From the NCBI GenBank assembly GCA_000469685.2, contig LS997567.1, positions 41,846,775-41,910,774 of the forward strand: a stretch of DNA of 64,000 bases. Direction: 5' to 3'. Positions 45,840 to 57,814 of the stretch are shown here, in pieces (the stretch's first letter is position 1; the number at the start of each line of letters is the position of its first letter). The translations under genes and the position numbers were made by a program. The notes beneath the pieces were generated by a model. The model was not told the origin of the DNA, did not search any database, and saw only the letters and a program-made list of their open reading frames with translations. This stretch comes from Haemonchus contortus. Taxonomy: Eukaryota > Nematoda > Chromadorea > Rhabditida > Trichostrongylidae.

Positions 45840-48800
45840 TTATTTCTTTGGAAATCGATCGAATGAGAAGAATGAGATGTCGATAGAGACTTGTTTGCCT
45901 GCTGCCATTTCAGCGAGTACCATGCCGATGCAAGGCGCGACCTTAAACCTCAACAGAACATGAACCGTGTAATCGAAGTATGAACAGAACTTGAAAACGC
46001 GCTCAGCTATCGGCTAGTGTTCGCATACCTTGAAACCACTACCCGAACCACAACCACCAACCAGAACATTTTTAGAGCCAGGGAATGGACCAATAACGTA
46101 ATGAGAGTCTTCAGATACCTGAAAATACTGCTGTAGTCGTTGTTTACTAAAAATGCGATTACTGTTACCCTAATTGTTATTTTAATGTATATCTCAACAG
46201 TGGGACAGAGCGCAACCGGGAAATCTAAAGTACTCGCGTCTGTTGGCACGAGGACCAGCCAATTCCAGAATTTCCCTCTTGTCTCAATCTCATCGTGTTG
46301 AAGAGGTTCATCATCATAAAAATCAATGGCACCAATTAGGCAAACATTCGGCAGATACTTTCAACGGAATATGTTACTAGTAAGAAGCTTGACATCAAGG
46401 CCAGATTACTAGTTATCGCAGGCAGTATTAGTTCATTTCTACGTCAGCTATGGTCAACTAGCGGTTTCTTGGAAAATTTTCCACTCAGTGAAAGCAGCAA
46501 CTCCGAAAAAGCTCCAATGCACGAAGAAGGCTGAAGCGTGCTCTCACTGCTGTTTGGAAACGTTTTTGAAAAAGCGAAACATAGTTTCCCAACTATGCCT
46601 CAAAAAGGAGGTTCACCAACGTGGGTGAGTGCTCACTCAGCAGGAATAATATGCTAGCGCTAATGATCACACTTTTGAATACAAATAAACCGGTGGCCAG
46701 CAGAGGTCCAATTCTCATTTCACAAATATTTTTGTTACTGTCACCATTACTACTTCACTTTATTTTAAATAATCGGCTGAATTACAAAACGTTTAGGGAG
46801 CTATAGTGTTAAGCAGCGCTTGAAAACCGCTAAGATTCCTCAAGTTGCAGACTTTCCAAGAAGCTCGATCAACACATTTCCACAAGAGAGTAGAAACGCC
46901 GAAACTTCTTTGACATTCAATCAAGGTCTTCGACTATTTCAGAAGTCCCTTTCCATAAAGAGTTCGTTTTATGTGATGTTTCGTTAACTCCTGTTACTTG
47001 GCCGTTGTATGCGAACGTAAAGTCTAAAAGGGTTGCGAGTTCTGTGCGAAAGTTGGACCTCAAACAGGACCTGAACCCGCACTTGTGCTGACTCCGCTTT
47101 AATAGCCAAATTCCACACTCAAGTCAGTTTTTCACTCGCAATTGAGTGGTCGCGCCTACTAACTTCCCAAATCCCAGAACAAAAGTTACTTGATAAGTTA
47201 TGTAATTCGGGCGAATTACACCAGACTGAATCATCCTTTTCAAAATATTTTTGATCAAGCAAAATTTGTCAGAAATCGAGATTGCAGTGCAATGCAATCG
47301 ATTTGCAAGTCATGGATAATGTAGCTGTGTATACGCCCTAACGTCTTGAAACACAAACACAACGATGCGTGTTGAAGAGGGAAACAGGCAACGCCAATAT
47401 TCGATATTCGATCAGCTCACTTATCTCTCCATGGACATTCCCGCCCATCTGGGGGCGGGACATACTGTAGAGGAGGCGTGGTCAACTACGTTTGACTCCA
47501 AATGCGCTTGCAGCTACCAATATTACGATGACCATCTCCACCAAGCAACGTTCTCCATAATGTTTTACATTTATGACTCCTATCGTTTCTGCAGTTCGAA
47601 ACGTTTTTGTTCCTTCACTTACTGTGTACTTGCATCTGTCGACATGCGTCGGTTGTTCAGCTTCCAGAATTGGAACGTGGTCTTTTATGAAGACCCTTGG
47701 CCCATCAACGAACTCCTGAAAAATCGATATAATTCGTCCAAGTCAAGCAATAAAACGGGCAGGAAAAAACAATAAAAAGTGCATTACGCTAATGAAAATT
47801 AGCAACTCAAACATGGACCGAAGATCGCAACAGGAATCAGCAAATATCAATTTTTCATACACACAACAAGTGTACTGCACCTCTGATGATTTTATTACAC
47901 TTACCACTGCTTACACGGCTGTTAAAAAAAATGTTGGAAAAGCCCCTGCAAGAGAGGAAGGTAACTCCTGGTCCTTCTTGAAATAACAATACTTTTACGT
48001 CAATAGGAAGATGGCGTACTGCATCACGAACCTGTGATATCTCTTCAGGGTGTTTATCACCATCGAAAGGTTGCCCATTATGTGAGCATATCTAGAAAAA
48101 GTTATATTTACTTGTACAAATTCCCACCCTGTCCGCCAAAATGGTGAAGCATTGCCATACAAGGAAGCTGCACACAAGGTGCTGCTTCGCTATATGGCAA
48201 GGACTGGACTTCACCAGTGTACACTAGCATTTCTAGGTGAGGAACTAGCCCTTCAAATCTTGTAGAGCTGTCCCTCTTCTTAGAAATGTTCTAGGCCTGA
48301 TAAGTGAGCGCGCTGGAAATACTATAAAATATTAGGTTGATGCATAATTATTGCGGATTTTTTCACGGCTTTTTTCCTCCCGAAAGAGTTTGACTATTGG
48401 GTTCGGGTTTTTTCTAGAAATGATCTACTTGATTTACACTACAAGAATATTCTCAAAAACCCATCCGCAAATCCGCGAAATTAGGCATAACTACTTCGAG
48501 AAAGATTGGAAGTGGTGCAGTCATTCCGCGATCTCAGTAACTTTTCGGCGATCGAACAATCAGCCAGAGCCAACCAAGAAATGGGATCTGCCCCTAAATC
48601 TGCCATACTCACCAGCAGAAAGTTTTATGGATTATCTCGTCAACCGTTCATCGAAAAAATGGCTAGAGAATAGAAGTTACGTCGATTTGGATGACTTGAT
48701 GGCCGATGTCAAGGCGTGGATTGCCCCCTAGGCTCAAAACTTCTTCGCTTTTGGAATCCAACTAATCAATGGGAAGCAGTGCTTGACGTAGATGGTGGAT

Positions 48801-51800
48801 AAGTTCCGAAGTGATTATATGAATATGTTTTTGCTTGGTATTTCTGTAGTTTGCAGTAATTATGCATCTACCTAATATATAGAGGCATTTAAAATGCTGG
48901 GGAATTAGAAAATATCAAATTAGTCGTGTTTTGACCGCCAGAAAGTCATGTGCACTTTCACTAGACCACCTAACGAACGATCGCCGAAAAGTTACTGAGA
49001 TCGCGGAATGACTGTGCCACCTTGAAATCTTTCTCGAAGTAGTAAAACCCAAGTTCGCGAATATACGGATAGTTTTTTGAGTATATTCTTATAGAGGAAA
49101 TCAAGTAGATCATTTCTAGAAAAAAAACCCGAACTCAATATTAAAGTTTTATGGAAGAAAAAAGGCCGCGAAAAAATCCGCATTAATTATGCATCAACCT
49201 AATATATGCTGAAAATACTCGAGTAGCGCTCAAGTAAATTCAGGAGTTTCAGAGGATCTATTTAATGGGACCAAGCACGTTACTACGTCCCAATGAGACA
49301 GACCAAACCGGTCCATCTTGTCTTTAGCATAATATTAATTCAGACTACTCCTAGAAGATTGCCTTACTTTAATATAGTGCTACTTACCTTCACGGACCCT
49401 GGATGGTCGATCGATGGTAGCCCATAGACATGAAATTGTCCACTCATGTCGTCAACAGCAATAAACACAGGAAAGTTCTCACTTTCTAGCAAGTGAGAGT
49501 CTTCGGCACGGGCGCTCTTCCAGTAGCAAACAGCAATTGACTGTGGCTGAATTTTATCCAATTACATTTTGGTATCAAAGAGTGTCGCTCAGTTTGGTCG
49601 ACTTCGCCTAGCCTTGAATGGAAGATAGAGTTTATTTTCCCCTAAACTCACGAGATTCGCTTTTGGTAAATAGTGTGGGACAATCTCTTTTGAAAAGCAG
49701 TTTTTTTTCAGAAGTTCCTATATCCGTCAAACGCTTACGACGTGCTCAGAGGTTACGATCTAAAAAATCGCTTCTTTTATAGTGACCAGTATCAGAATGT
49801 CCGCCGTTGGGTCGAAATACAATCAAGATAGGGCGTGGAAGGGGTACTAAAAACTGGCTTCGCCGAAGTACACACCCAAGGCGGACGAGTCATCGAGGCG
49901 GTGTAGAGGTTGAGGAAGCTGCAGCGTTCGCACCGGGACACACACGTCGCATGCAGGCAAATTGCTGAAGCCAGCTATGCGCAATGGCACACACACACAC
50001 TTAGACAGCTCGTCCAAATACCCCTCCCATGCAGCTTTTTTTCGGAACATTCTCGTCCAATCCCTGTTTTTGCCGCTTTTTTGAGACCTTATATCTCTCT
50101 GAATTCGCCGATTTTCGCGCTTTCTTCGCGCTTTTGCTTTGCTCCAAATTATCACTTCCATAACTCGTTTAGGACTGATACCCCAAAATTATTGAAACTG
50201 TGCTTTTAATTGAAGGTACTATCCAATGAATGATTTCACGACTGTTTCCATTAAAAGCACGGTTCACGATAAAAAAGGTTACTGAGTTCTTCCTTCAGGA
50301 ATACTCAGCGCCCCCCATGGGTGGTGGAAGGGTGCCCCCAATCTCGGCGCTTAGGGCATAGTGGAAGCCCTGTTGCTGCCGTAATTGGCTTTAACGATCG
50401 ACGTCACCTTAAACGAGTGTCGAGACAATACAGATTGCGAATATTCTTTCTAGGACCCACACACAATCAGCTGATCGCCGAGCGATGGGGCGATGTTTTT
50501 CTCCCATTCTTTTCACCTCTGTTATTCTTTTTGCTGCCGCGAACCCTTAGTTAATTTCCTACTTATAGAGGCTGGCAAAAGTGAGCTACTTTCGCTGTTA
50601 CAAGGGTTTTTGGTTTATTTATGCTTATAAGTGAGTGAATTTTTGCTTACCATAGTCTGTAATTCGCATCAGGACCCACACGCACGTAGTGAGACACATT
50701 GTATAGCTCGTCCAAACACCCCACTCTTCTTCATTTTCGTGGTCTCTTTCTCGTCCAGCCCCATTTTTAATGGTTTTTCGAAGCCTTTTTCACTTTGGAA
50801 ACACCGATTCACGCAATTTCTTCAACTTCATCGCACTTGTCTTCTATTTTTCATCAAAATTTGGATTACCCAAAATCATCGCGAACTGTGCCTTTAAATC
50901 TGGTGATTATAGCTTTCTTATTCTCGACCGCGATTCTGTTACTAGTAGAGCACGATACACAAATTTGGTTCAGCTTCCGAGATTTCAAAACAAGTCAATA
51001 GTAAAGGCCATTCTTGAATGCTACGACGGCGGTCTTGAAAAATATACTGGAAACTTCAAAAAGTGGAACCCTACCTACTAAAATAAATCTTTGGGATACA
51101 ATCATAAACCAAACAAAACAATATGTAAGTTCACAGTTGAATAATAGATGAACAATGTAACTACCTGAACTTTTGCCGGCAGACCAGGGAACAACTTCTT
51201 GATCCATGGCCCTACAGTGAATATTGCTTTTTTGGCATAATGTTCCGTTTTTGAAGACTTCACGACAACGACTCCATTGGACCTTTCGTGGTATTCCAAG
51301 ACCTCTTCGTGTTCTCTGATTTCTCCTCCGAGATTAACGAATTCTTTCTGAATAGTTGACCTGGTTACCATAGTACCATATAATTACTCTTAACTATAAC
51401 AATCATTCGCTATTTACCACAAGGGAAAACGACCGTTTTGCAAAATTGTAAGTAGGATTGTTTATTTTTCAGATTAAAATATAAACAAATTAAAAAAGGA
51501 AGTAAAGAAGTTGAACAGAGATTTTGAACAGAAAAACTAAACAAACCAGAAATGGAAATGTGAAAGTAACCCAACACTAGGAGGAGAGGCCTATGTTTGC
51601 GAGATCATGAAAACCCAAAAATCATAATCCAACTTCCAAGATGGAAGATTCTCAAAAAAGCCCCTAAGGAGTTAGAATAAAGCCTCAGACGAAACCATTC
51701 TACTCGGTTTTTCTGGTTTCAAAGATTCCAATAGAAAATTACCTAATGTCTTTGAACAAGAAAAATCGAGACGAAATTTTTCTCGCAAGACAATGGCACG

Positions 51801-54800
51801 ACACAACGCGACATGAACCCCAATTGATTCCTTCTATCTATCGCTCGCCAGGTATTACTCTTATTTTCGTGAAATTCAAAATAGATTACTGAAATTGTCC
51901 TCTGCAGTAAGTTATGAGTGCAGTAGGTGAGAAGCTTGAGAGAAGAGTTCCAGTTCACTTCTCAGGCTTCTCACCTTAATTCAGGTGCATAGCGCGTTTC
52001 CTGGCGTAGTTGCCTGCGTAGTTTCAGGAATGATTATACGATGCTGAACAAATATTAAAAGACTATTCACCTGAAATGTATGCAGCCATTTATTGGCGTA
52101 GATCACACCTCCCATTGGATCGACAAGCCCTGACCATTGGTCATCGAAGGAGAATTGAGGATATCGATCAGCGATCTTCAAAATAGAATTTTAAATAAGT
52201 ACGAAAGCTCGGATGAAAGTTCCTGAAAAGAGAGTTCCAAAAAAAACGATTGATAAACACTTCATCCTCCATACCAACGACAAATGAGCAATCGTGATGG
52301 CTAATCAGGAGTTACTTATCAGCAAGTTGTAAACTTTTACGATAAAGCACTGTTCCAATCACCTGGATTCCACTGATCGTTTCATGGCCGATATTGTGGC
52401 TTTTGAGTATTTCCGATAACGATGCTATTGTCGAAGCTGAGCTTATCCACAGAAGACCCGTTTTCCTAAACATCGGAGAAATGGCGTCAAAAACCATCAA
52501 ACCAGTATCATCATGAGAGTAGATGCATGACCACGTCATCCACCTAAGCTACATGGTTAGAGCTCCCTCCACATTTTCACAAGCGAAAACAAATAAATTA
52601 CAGAGCAAGCGCAGGGCATTGAGTATGGTATGTGTCCTGACGTGTGCGCGAGATAGCATCAAACGTGTGGATCCGTTTAGTGATATGATTCTATTGCTAT
52701 TAATTAATTTACTTTGATATTTTTTTGTTAATTGCTTATTTCATCGCAGTTCGCGATGCGAAAAACTCACGAGAATGGCGAATTATAGGACAAGCTTTGA
52801 CCACGGATGAGACCCGAATCCGTACTTGTGCTTTCCGACCCGTGCCCTCTACTCCTTCGGTTCCGAGGCCCGCACGACAGCGAATCATCAGCAGTTAACA
52901 AGAACGTCACGTCAAAGAGAGTTATAAAACTAAATCCCACCTTTAGCATTGAATGCTAGGGCTTATCACGTGCGTGTGAATGCTGATGAGCTGTGGATCA
53001 AAAACTATAAGCACGATACCTGGAAAGCACAAAGACGGGTTCAACCCCTGTCGATTTAGAGGCCAAAGTTTCGCCTCTAACTCGCCAATCTATTGTTATT
53101 CGTTGTCATTTGTTCCTTCTGAATTATATCCGAAATACGCTATCAAGGGATCGTAACGCCACTGAGGTGCTACTTCATTACACTTAAACAAAGTTATGAA
53201 ATTCACTCATTAAACGCCACGCCTAGTTGTCGCGATACTCTGTATCACCTCAACAATCACATGGAGAAGACGGATCAATTGGGTCAGGTAGACCATAGGG
53301 CAATGTGGACCGAGCACACGTAAGTCAAGGAGACCTCCGAGAGGGACGGGAAATGAAGCCTATTTGCCGTTTGCGAGTGTGCTCCACAATAACCCAGGAA
53401 CGTCACCAGCGAGATGATAGATGAAAAGCTGTGCAGCATTAATCCCAATAGCTAGCTAGTCCTTGCTAGTTGTCTCGCCGAGGACCATGACTTAGTTAAT
53501 CGGTTTCCTCATATACATAAATGTCTCATGGCATGTATACCATTCAGGAATAACTAGTTATATAAAGACGAGAAATTAGTCGCCTTTGGCCTCGTTAGAA
53601 ATTAATTCTGAAGATCAAATAATGCTGTTGCTCATCCTCCCAACTTTTTTTAATAGCGCCCTAACATCCCACCCACCTAAGCGATTCGGAATGGAATGCA
53701 ATAACATGGCTTACTCCGCTAAACTACTCATTGTTTGACATCTCTAACAATGCTAGAAAAGAGATACCCATGGGAAAAATATTGCACTGACCTCCAAAGT
53801 TTTTCGCCTATTTCTGCCTCCATTTGTTCGATCTGGCGGTAACTTTCACTGACAAGCGGTACATATTCGGTATTGGTATGGGCATAACGTATTATTCTTG
53901 ATAGACCATGAGAACTGCCATTGTGATGCCCAAGCCCGTACTAAATTACTGAAGATTTCTTGCAATGAAGCATACAATGACGGCCAAATATCATTCTAGT
54001 ATTCCGGTGAATTGTAATATTATCTATTTAGTTTCATTTTGTGAAGTGAGCTTCATATTCTTAAGTGATTAAGGCTGAATGGCTCTGTCAAAAGTAGGTT
54101 TCTCAACTGACCAATACTCCTCAGAATGAAAACCACGATGATGATTGCCCTTTAATACCTCCTTCGGATGGTGAAGTATGGAAAAAAGTTCGGTGCTACT
54201 CATCAACCCCCGGTATTGGCTTGACTTCGTGTGGTGTACATCAATTTACAGCTATGAAATCAACATCGGAGTCGGTCGTTCCTGTTTCACGTGACGATGA
54301 TATTGGTCATGAAATCAGAAAAAAAGCATTCCAGTGATCTAATGGTGACGTTCTACTCAGGGCGGAGCGATGGTGAAAGGGTGAAATCCCAGAGATCACA
54401 CGGCCTGGTGGCCTTTCGTAACGGAACAGCTACTTAGAAAGCTACTCAAGCGGGAGTCATTAGATAATTCGTTTCCGCTGTACATAGTCATAAATGCCAT
54501 AAAAAATCATCCTGCTCATTGAACTCCCTTATCATTATCATTACCTTCCCACCAATCAGAATGATCGGTTTCAAACCTTCGTTTATTCTCTGTTTGCTTT
54601 TCAGAATTACCAGGAGCAAAATACTTGATGGACACTTGTTTTTTTAATTTGCAAAATTCAGAACAAACCCAGTTGGAAGCAAGGAGTTTGGATTGACCAA
54701 CAAATCACCTTTTCTAAGAGGAGTGTTTTCAATCCAAGTTTTTGGCAGTGATAAGCTGTACACGAACCGAAAATACCGGCACCCACAACGACGACATCGA

Positions 54801-54816
54801 AAGTCGCGTTTGTCAT
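45840..54816 (-). CDS. PIPOX: Peroxisomal sarcosine oxidase / L-pipecolate oxidase family FAD amine oxidase, 10 exons, 394 aa
   Basis: Exons in order: 54816-54709, 53940-53792, 52465-52363, 52175-52071, 51347-51165, 49546-49388, 48091-47999, 47715-47623, 46118-46029, 45941-45840 (stop included). All introns are GT-AG. Phases agree throughout (mostly 0; exon 2 ends in phase 2). The family oxidises secondary amino acids such as sarcosine or pipecolate, giving hydrogen peroxide. Seen: Rossmann GAGIFG (12-17) with acidic LLLE at the end of beta-2, GSSHGLSRIIR (44-54), GGVIYA in the substrate domain, TVGPW before the CYW segment, Cys328 in DRCKYT at the covalent-flavin position, and GGCGSGSGFK near the end. 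The 394-residue length fits the family (about 390). The protein ends RFPKK, with no SKL-like peroxisome signal. Substrate preference cannot be told from sequence. Confidence 0.95.
47048..47105 (-). repeat. tRNA-like repeat fragment, family B
   Basis: The minus strand has AGCACAAGTGCGGGTTCAGG followed by TCC, like the centre of the family-B unit at 38057-38140. It lies within the intron between PIPOX exons 8 and 9. Confidence 0.45.
48332..49202. mobile_element. Mariner-derived inverted-repeat element in a PIPOX intron
   Basis: An 871-bp element starts TTAGGTTGATGCATAATTA and ends in its complement, with TA at both flanks (48330-48331, 49203-49204). The arms of about 230 bp are inverted copies (both strands read MRIFSR...F). 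Between them on the plus strand is a mariner C-terminal fragment, with DLDDLMADVKAWIA followed by a stop (about 48690-48731). It is non-autonomous and lies between PIPOX exons 6 and 7. Confidence 0.88.
49980..50895 (+). repeat. Diverged direct repeat pair in a PIPOX intron
   Basis: Segments 49980-50206 and 50670-50895 share a block order: GCTCGTCCAAA then CACCCC-type sequence, TCTCGTCC, a T-rich middle, and CCAAATTATC/CCAAAATCATC with an AAACTGTGC-like end. They are diverged copies of an interspersed repeat of unknown class. The 99- and 103-codon frames here belong to it. Confidence 0.5.
52785..52870 (-). repeat. tRNA-like repeat, family B
   Basis: The minus strand has a GAAAGCACAAGTACGGATTC block with CGGGTC and a CCTCGGAACCGAAGGAG head, similar to the copy at 38057. 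It lies in the intron between PIPOX exons 2 and 3. Confidence 0.5.
53025..53090 (+). repeat. tRNA-like repeat fragment, family B
   Basis: It has a B-box-like GACGGGTTCAACCCC and, downstream, GAGGCCAAAGTTTCG, the same 3' block as the other family-B copies but on the plus strand. It lies in the same PIPOX intron as the copy at 52785. Confidence 0.5.
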
Positions 54817-54834
54817 TGCTACAGCCCTGGAATA
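54815..54834 (-). promoter_or_regulatory. Probable spliced-leader acceptor upstream of the PIPOX-like ATG
   Basis: On the minus strand the sequence CTATTCCAG ends 10 bases before the chosen ATG (54816). This looks like a nematode 3' splice site with a short leader. It supports this ATG over an in-frame ATG further upstream (54888), which would add a non-family extension before the Rossmann strand. Confidence 0.4.
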
Positions 54835-57118
54835 GACGCATTTTGGCGGGTTTTCCCTACAATTATCATTTGAATTTTCTAAACGCATTTATACGAATAG
54901 TTTGTGCACTTCTAAGCCAGATCAGAAAAACCCCTTTCATTTCTATATAACCTACCGTCGATACTACATCAATGCGTATTGATTTTGCGCGCACGTAGAT
55001 CAATATTCACTCTTATCAATGCGTCAAGTTTTAGGCTCGAAAAGTGTAGGCACCAATATTTGTACTATCATATATCTTATATTCGTAAAATTCTTTCGAA
55101 TATTTTGTTCTTGTGAATCCAAGTAAAGGGTATCCCCAACGCGAGGCATGTGGGAGCTGTGCCCTGATGCCCTTGACGTCAACATGTCTTTCGCTTGCCA
55201 GACAAGTAGGTCTTTTTCACCTGTTCACAAAACTTTGTTATGGGAACGAAAGTTTACTAGGTAAACGTATTCCAGTAAAAAAAGAAATTCCTTTCAAGCA
55301 CGTATGTGGGCTTAAATAGAGTTAACACTGACGCAAGTACTTAGATGTGACGCCAAAAATTTCATCGATCAGAGCGTTTATTCGATTGTTAGCCCACTGT
55401 ACTATTACAGGTATTATATGTACATAAAAACAGTAGAGACATGAATTCAGGGTAGAACTAATGATCATCTCTGATCTAGTTCATTTTGAAATCTTCAAAA
55501 TGCTGCTTTGATAAGGCTAGGGCCCTTGAAAGTTCATTATTACAAAATGTTGCAGAGAAACCGACCGATTCGATGCCAGAGAGAAATTATCGGTCTCTTT
55601 TTTTTTGAGAAAAAAAAACTACGTCGTCAGCTCATCAAGTTTCACAAAAGGCTACTCGTGTGTATCCTATCCCGTCCCGTTTATACTCAAGCTGCAGTTG
55701 AAAACCCAATAAAAGGTGGTAAATAGTAAGTTCAAATAAGATGAGCTCGCTAGACACAACAGAAAAAAAAAACTCGAAAAAGTAGTTGATTGAGAGCCCT
55801 TTTGGGACAGATAGGGAGAGGACCCAGTGATCGGAGGAATCGACCAGACACTTCAAGTTTTTTATGGGAAAATGCTTACTTTTACTGTTTCACTTGATAA
55901 GGAGAGCATCGTTATCTCTAGATGGTGTGTAATGACCAAAACGTGGGACATCTTTACTCATGTCTAAACCAGTTCTTTTCCAGTTTTGTTTATTAAAATG
56001 ATGAGCAGACGTCCACTGGGTCATCCTACCTCGTTTTCAACCTTCAAAATCACATATACGCTTTTAGGGTACAAAAATTTGAAAACGAAAAAAATCACTC
56101 AAAAAATAGGTACCTCGTCCGGCCTAGTAAATTGACAGCGCTGTACGTCATCGTTTTGCTGTCAGCGTTATCGAAACTCTGAAACTTAAAAAAGGGAATG
56201 AAACTGCCGAGCACACTCTTAATTTGTTCCTTTATACTTTTTATTATAATCAGTGATAAAATCAATGTATCATGAAATCTGATTATGAGTGATCATCTTT
56301 CTACCTACAATATAGTCAGTAGCATAGCATTCTTAGAAGTATAGTTCGGTATGAGTTCCAGAGTAAATTAATTTTTTTTCGCAAGTTCACGTCAAAAGTA
56401 GCACGAGATACCGAGAAAATTATAAAAAAAATAAGGCAAATGTCTATAAGCGGCAGCATGTGAAATAATTTTACAAAAAACAAACCAAATATTCAAGGAA
56501 AGTGAACGAAAGCTGCCTTTCAATCGGTTACGATCGATATCACATCCGTGATTTGATCACACCAAATGAATAATAACATTAAACTGAATGGCTTTCTGTA
56601 AAAAAAAGTTATACGCGCCTGTTCAAGGTTACTCAGATAGTTTGGGAACTGGGAAAAATTGAAATAGTGCCAACGTGGCTATTAAACAGTCTCCGAAGAA
56701 TACAAATTAGATCTTCACACTGACACCACTGATGCAGGATAAAGCGCTAGCCGACCCATACGTAAGCAGGACACTACCGGTGACCAGACGAGTACGCAAC
56801 CCACACGGGTCAGAATGTTACTTGGGTTAGATTTTGATCGAATAAACCCTAAAACAGATGCCATTCTTCAACGTACTCTTCTCTTGTTTAGAAACTTTAT
56901 GCTTCATCGATTAGCAATTCGAACCATCACCTGCCTAATGCACCAGTCGGTAGAAAGAATGATTTTGATCGATGGTGAGCAGGATTATTTTAATAAACTT
57001 TGAACCTTGACTGTTAATTCCACACCATTAAACTCAGAAATTGCAATCGGTATCTATCGGAAGCACAGGTTGACCTTTTGTTCGTTAAGCCTCATACCTC
57101 TTAGGCAGACAGACAGAC

Positions 57119-57153
<35 letters not shown>

Positions 57154-57561
57154 CACAAACACACAGACAGACAGACTGACAGACAACCAGGAAGACAGGA
57201 AGACAGGAAGAAAGATAGACAAAAAGCCTGTAATAGGTCTGATAGTGTTCCTCCAGTAATGATTCATGCCCACCGCCTTTTTCCCGGTAGATAATTTGGA
57301 CACGCGTAAGCGGTCTACGTCACTGTCACAACGGCAGCAGGCGTATCACTTGTGATGCAAAACATAACAATGATAATATCATACATATTAAATAGTGCAA
57401 TATATCAAAAATGATAGCATAAATTTCAGGAATATGACTATATAATAATACAAATAAATTGGAAGATAATTAACTTCAGATTTCATCATAAATATTGTAA
57501 ATTTGAGTTCATGTACAACGTCAAGAGGGTAAAGTTTTCGAACTTGCTCGATCCCGTGTAG
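54835..57561. other. Intergenic region upstream of the PIPOX-like gene
   Basis: Holds the presumed promoter region of the minus-strand PIPOX gene and the CAGA microsatellite. No recognisable gene. The small frames near 55113 and 55508 lack support. Confidence 0.5.
57105..57190. repeat. (CAGA)n microsatellite
   Basis: About 85 bp of CAGA/GACA repeats with a short CACA interruption, trailing off into GAAGACAG units to about 57222. The frames across it are not coding. Confidence 0.95.
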
Positions 57562-57814
57562 GATGCACCCCGCATTCGCCTTCCATTCGGATTCGTAGTG
57601 GGTAAGGGTGAGTAAGCGTGTGTGGCCTTTACAACAACTTGTAGTGACCAGCCAATGTATAAGTCAGTGCTTTTATCTCCCCAGACGAGTCTGGTACCAA
57701 TTAACCGAGCCAGGAGAGTTGGAAGACTCGGTTGGCATCGGCCCAGAACAACACGGGATTAGAACCCTTGACTAACGTGCGTTGTAGTGCGCCTTTTGTC
57801 ACTACTCCACTTCC
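57562..57814 (-). repeat. tRNA-derived SINE, family A, minus copy
   Basis: The reverse complement carries the head with a GGGTTCTAATCCC-like B box and the whole body with GGTACCAGACTCGTCTGG. It is near full length but diverged. Confidence 0.8.

Noticed and set aside
51348..51371. Upstream extension of PIPOX exon 5 (starting at ATG 51371)
   Set aside because: It would need a non-AG acceptor. Using CTATTCAG at 51348-51350 restores phase and the family's spacing after GGVIYA.
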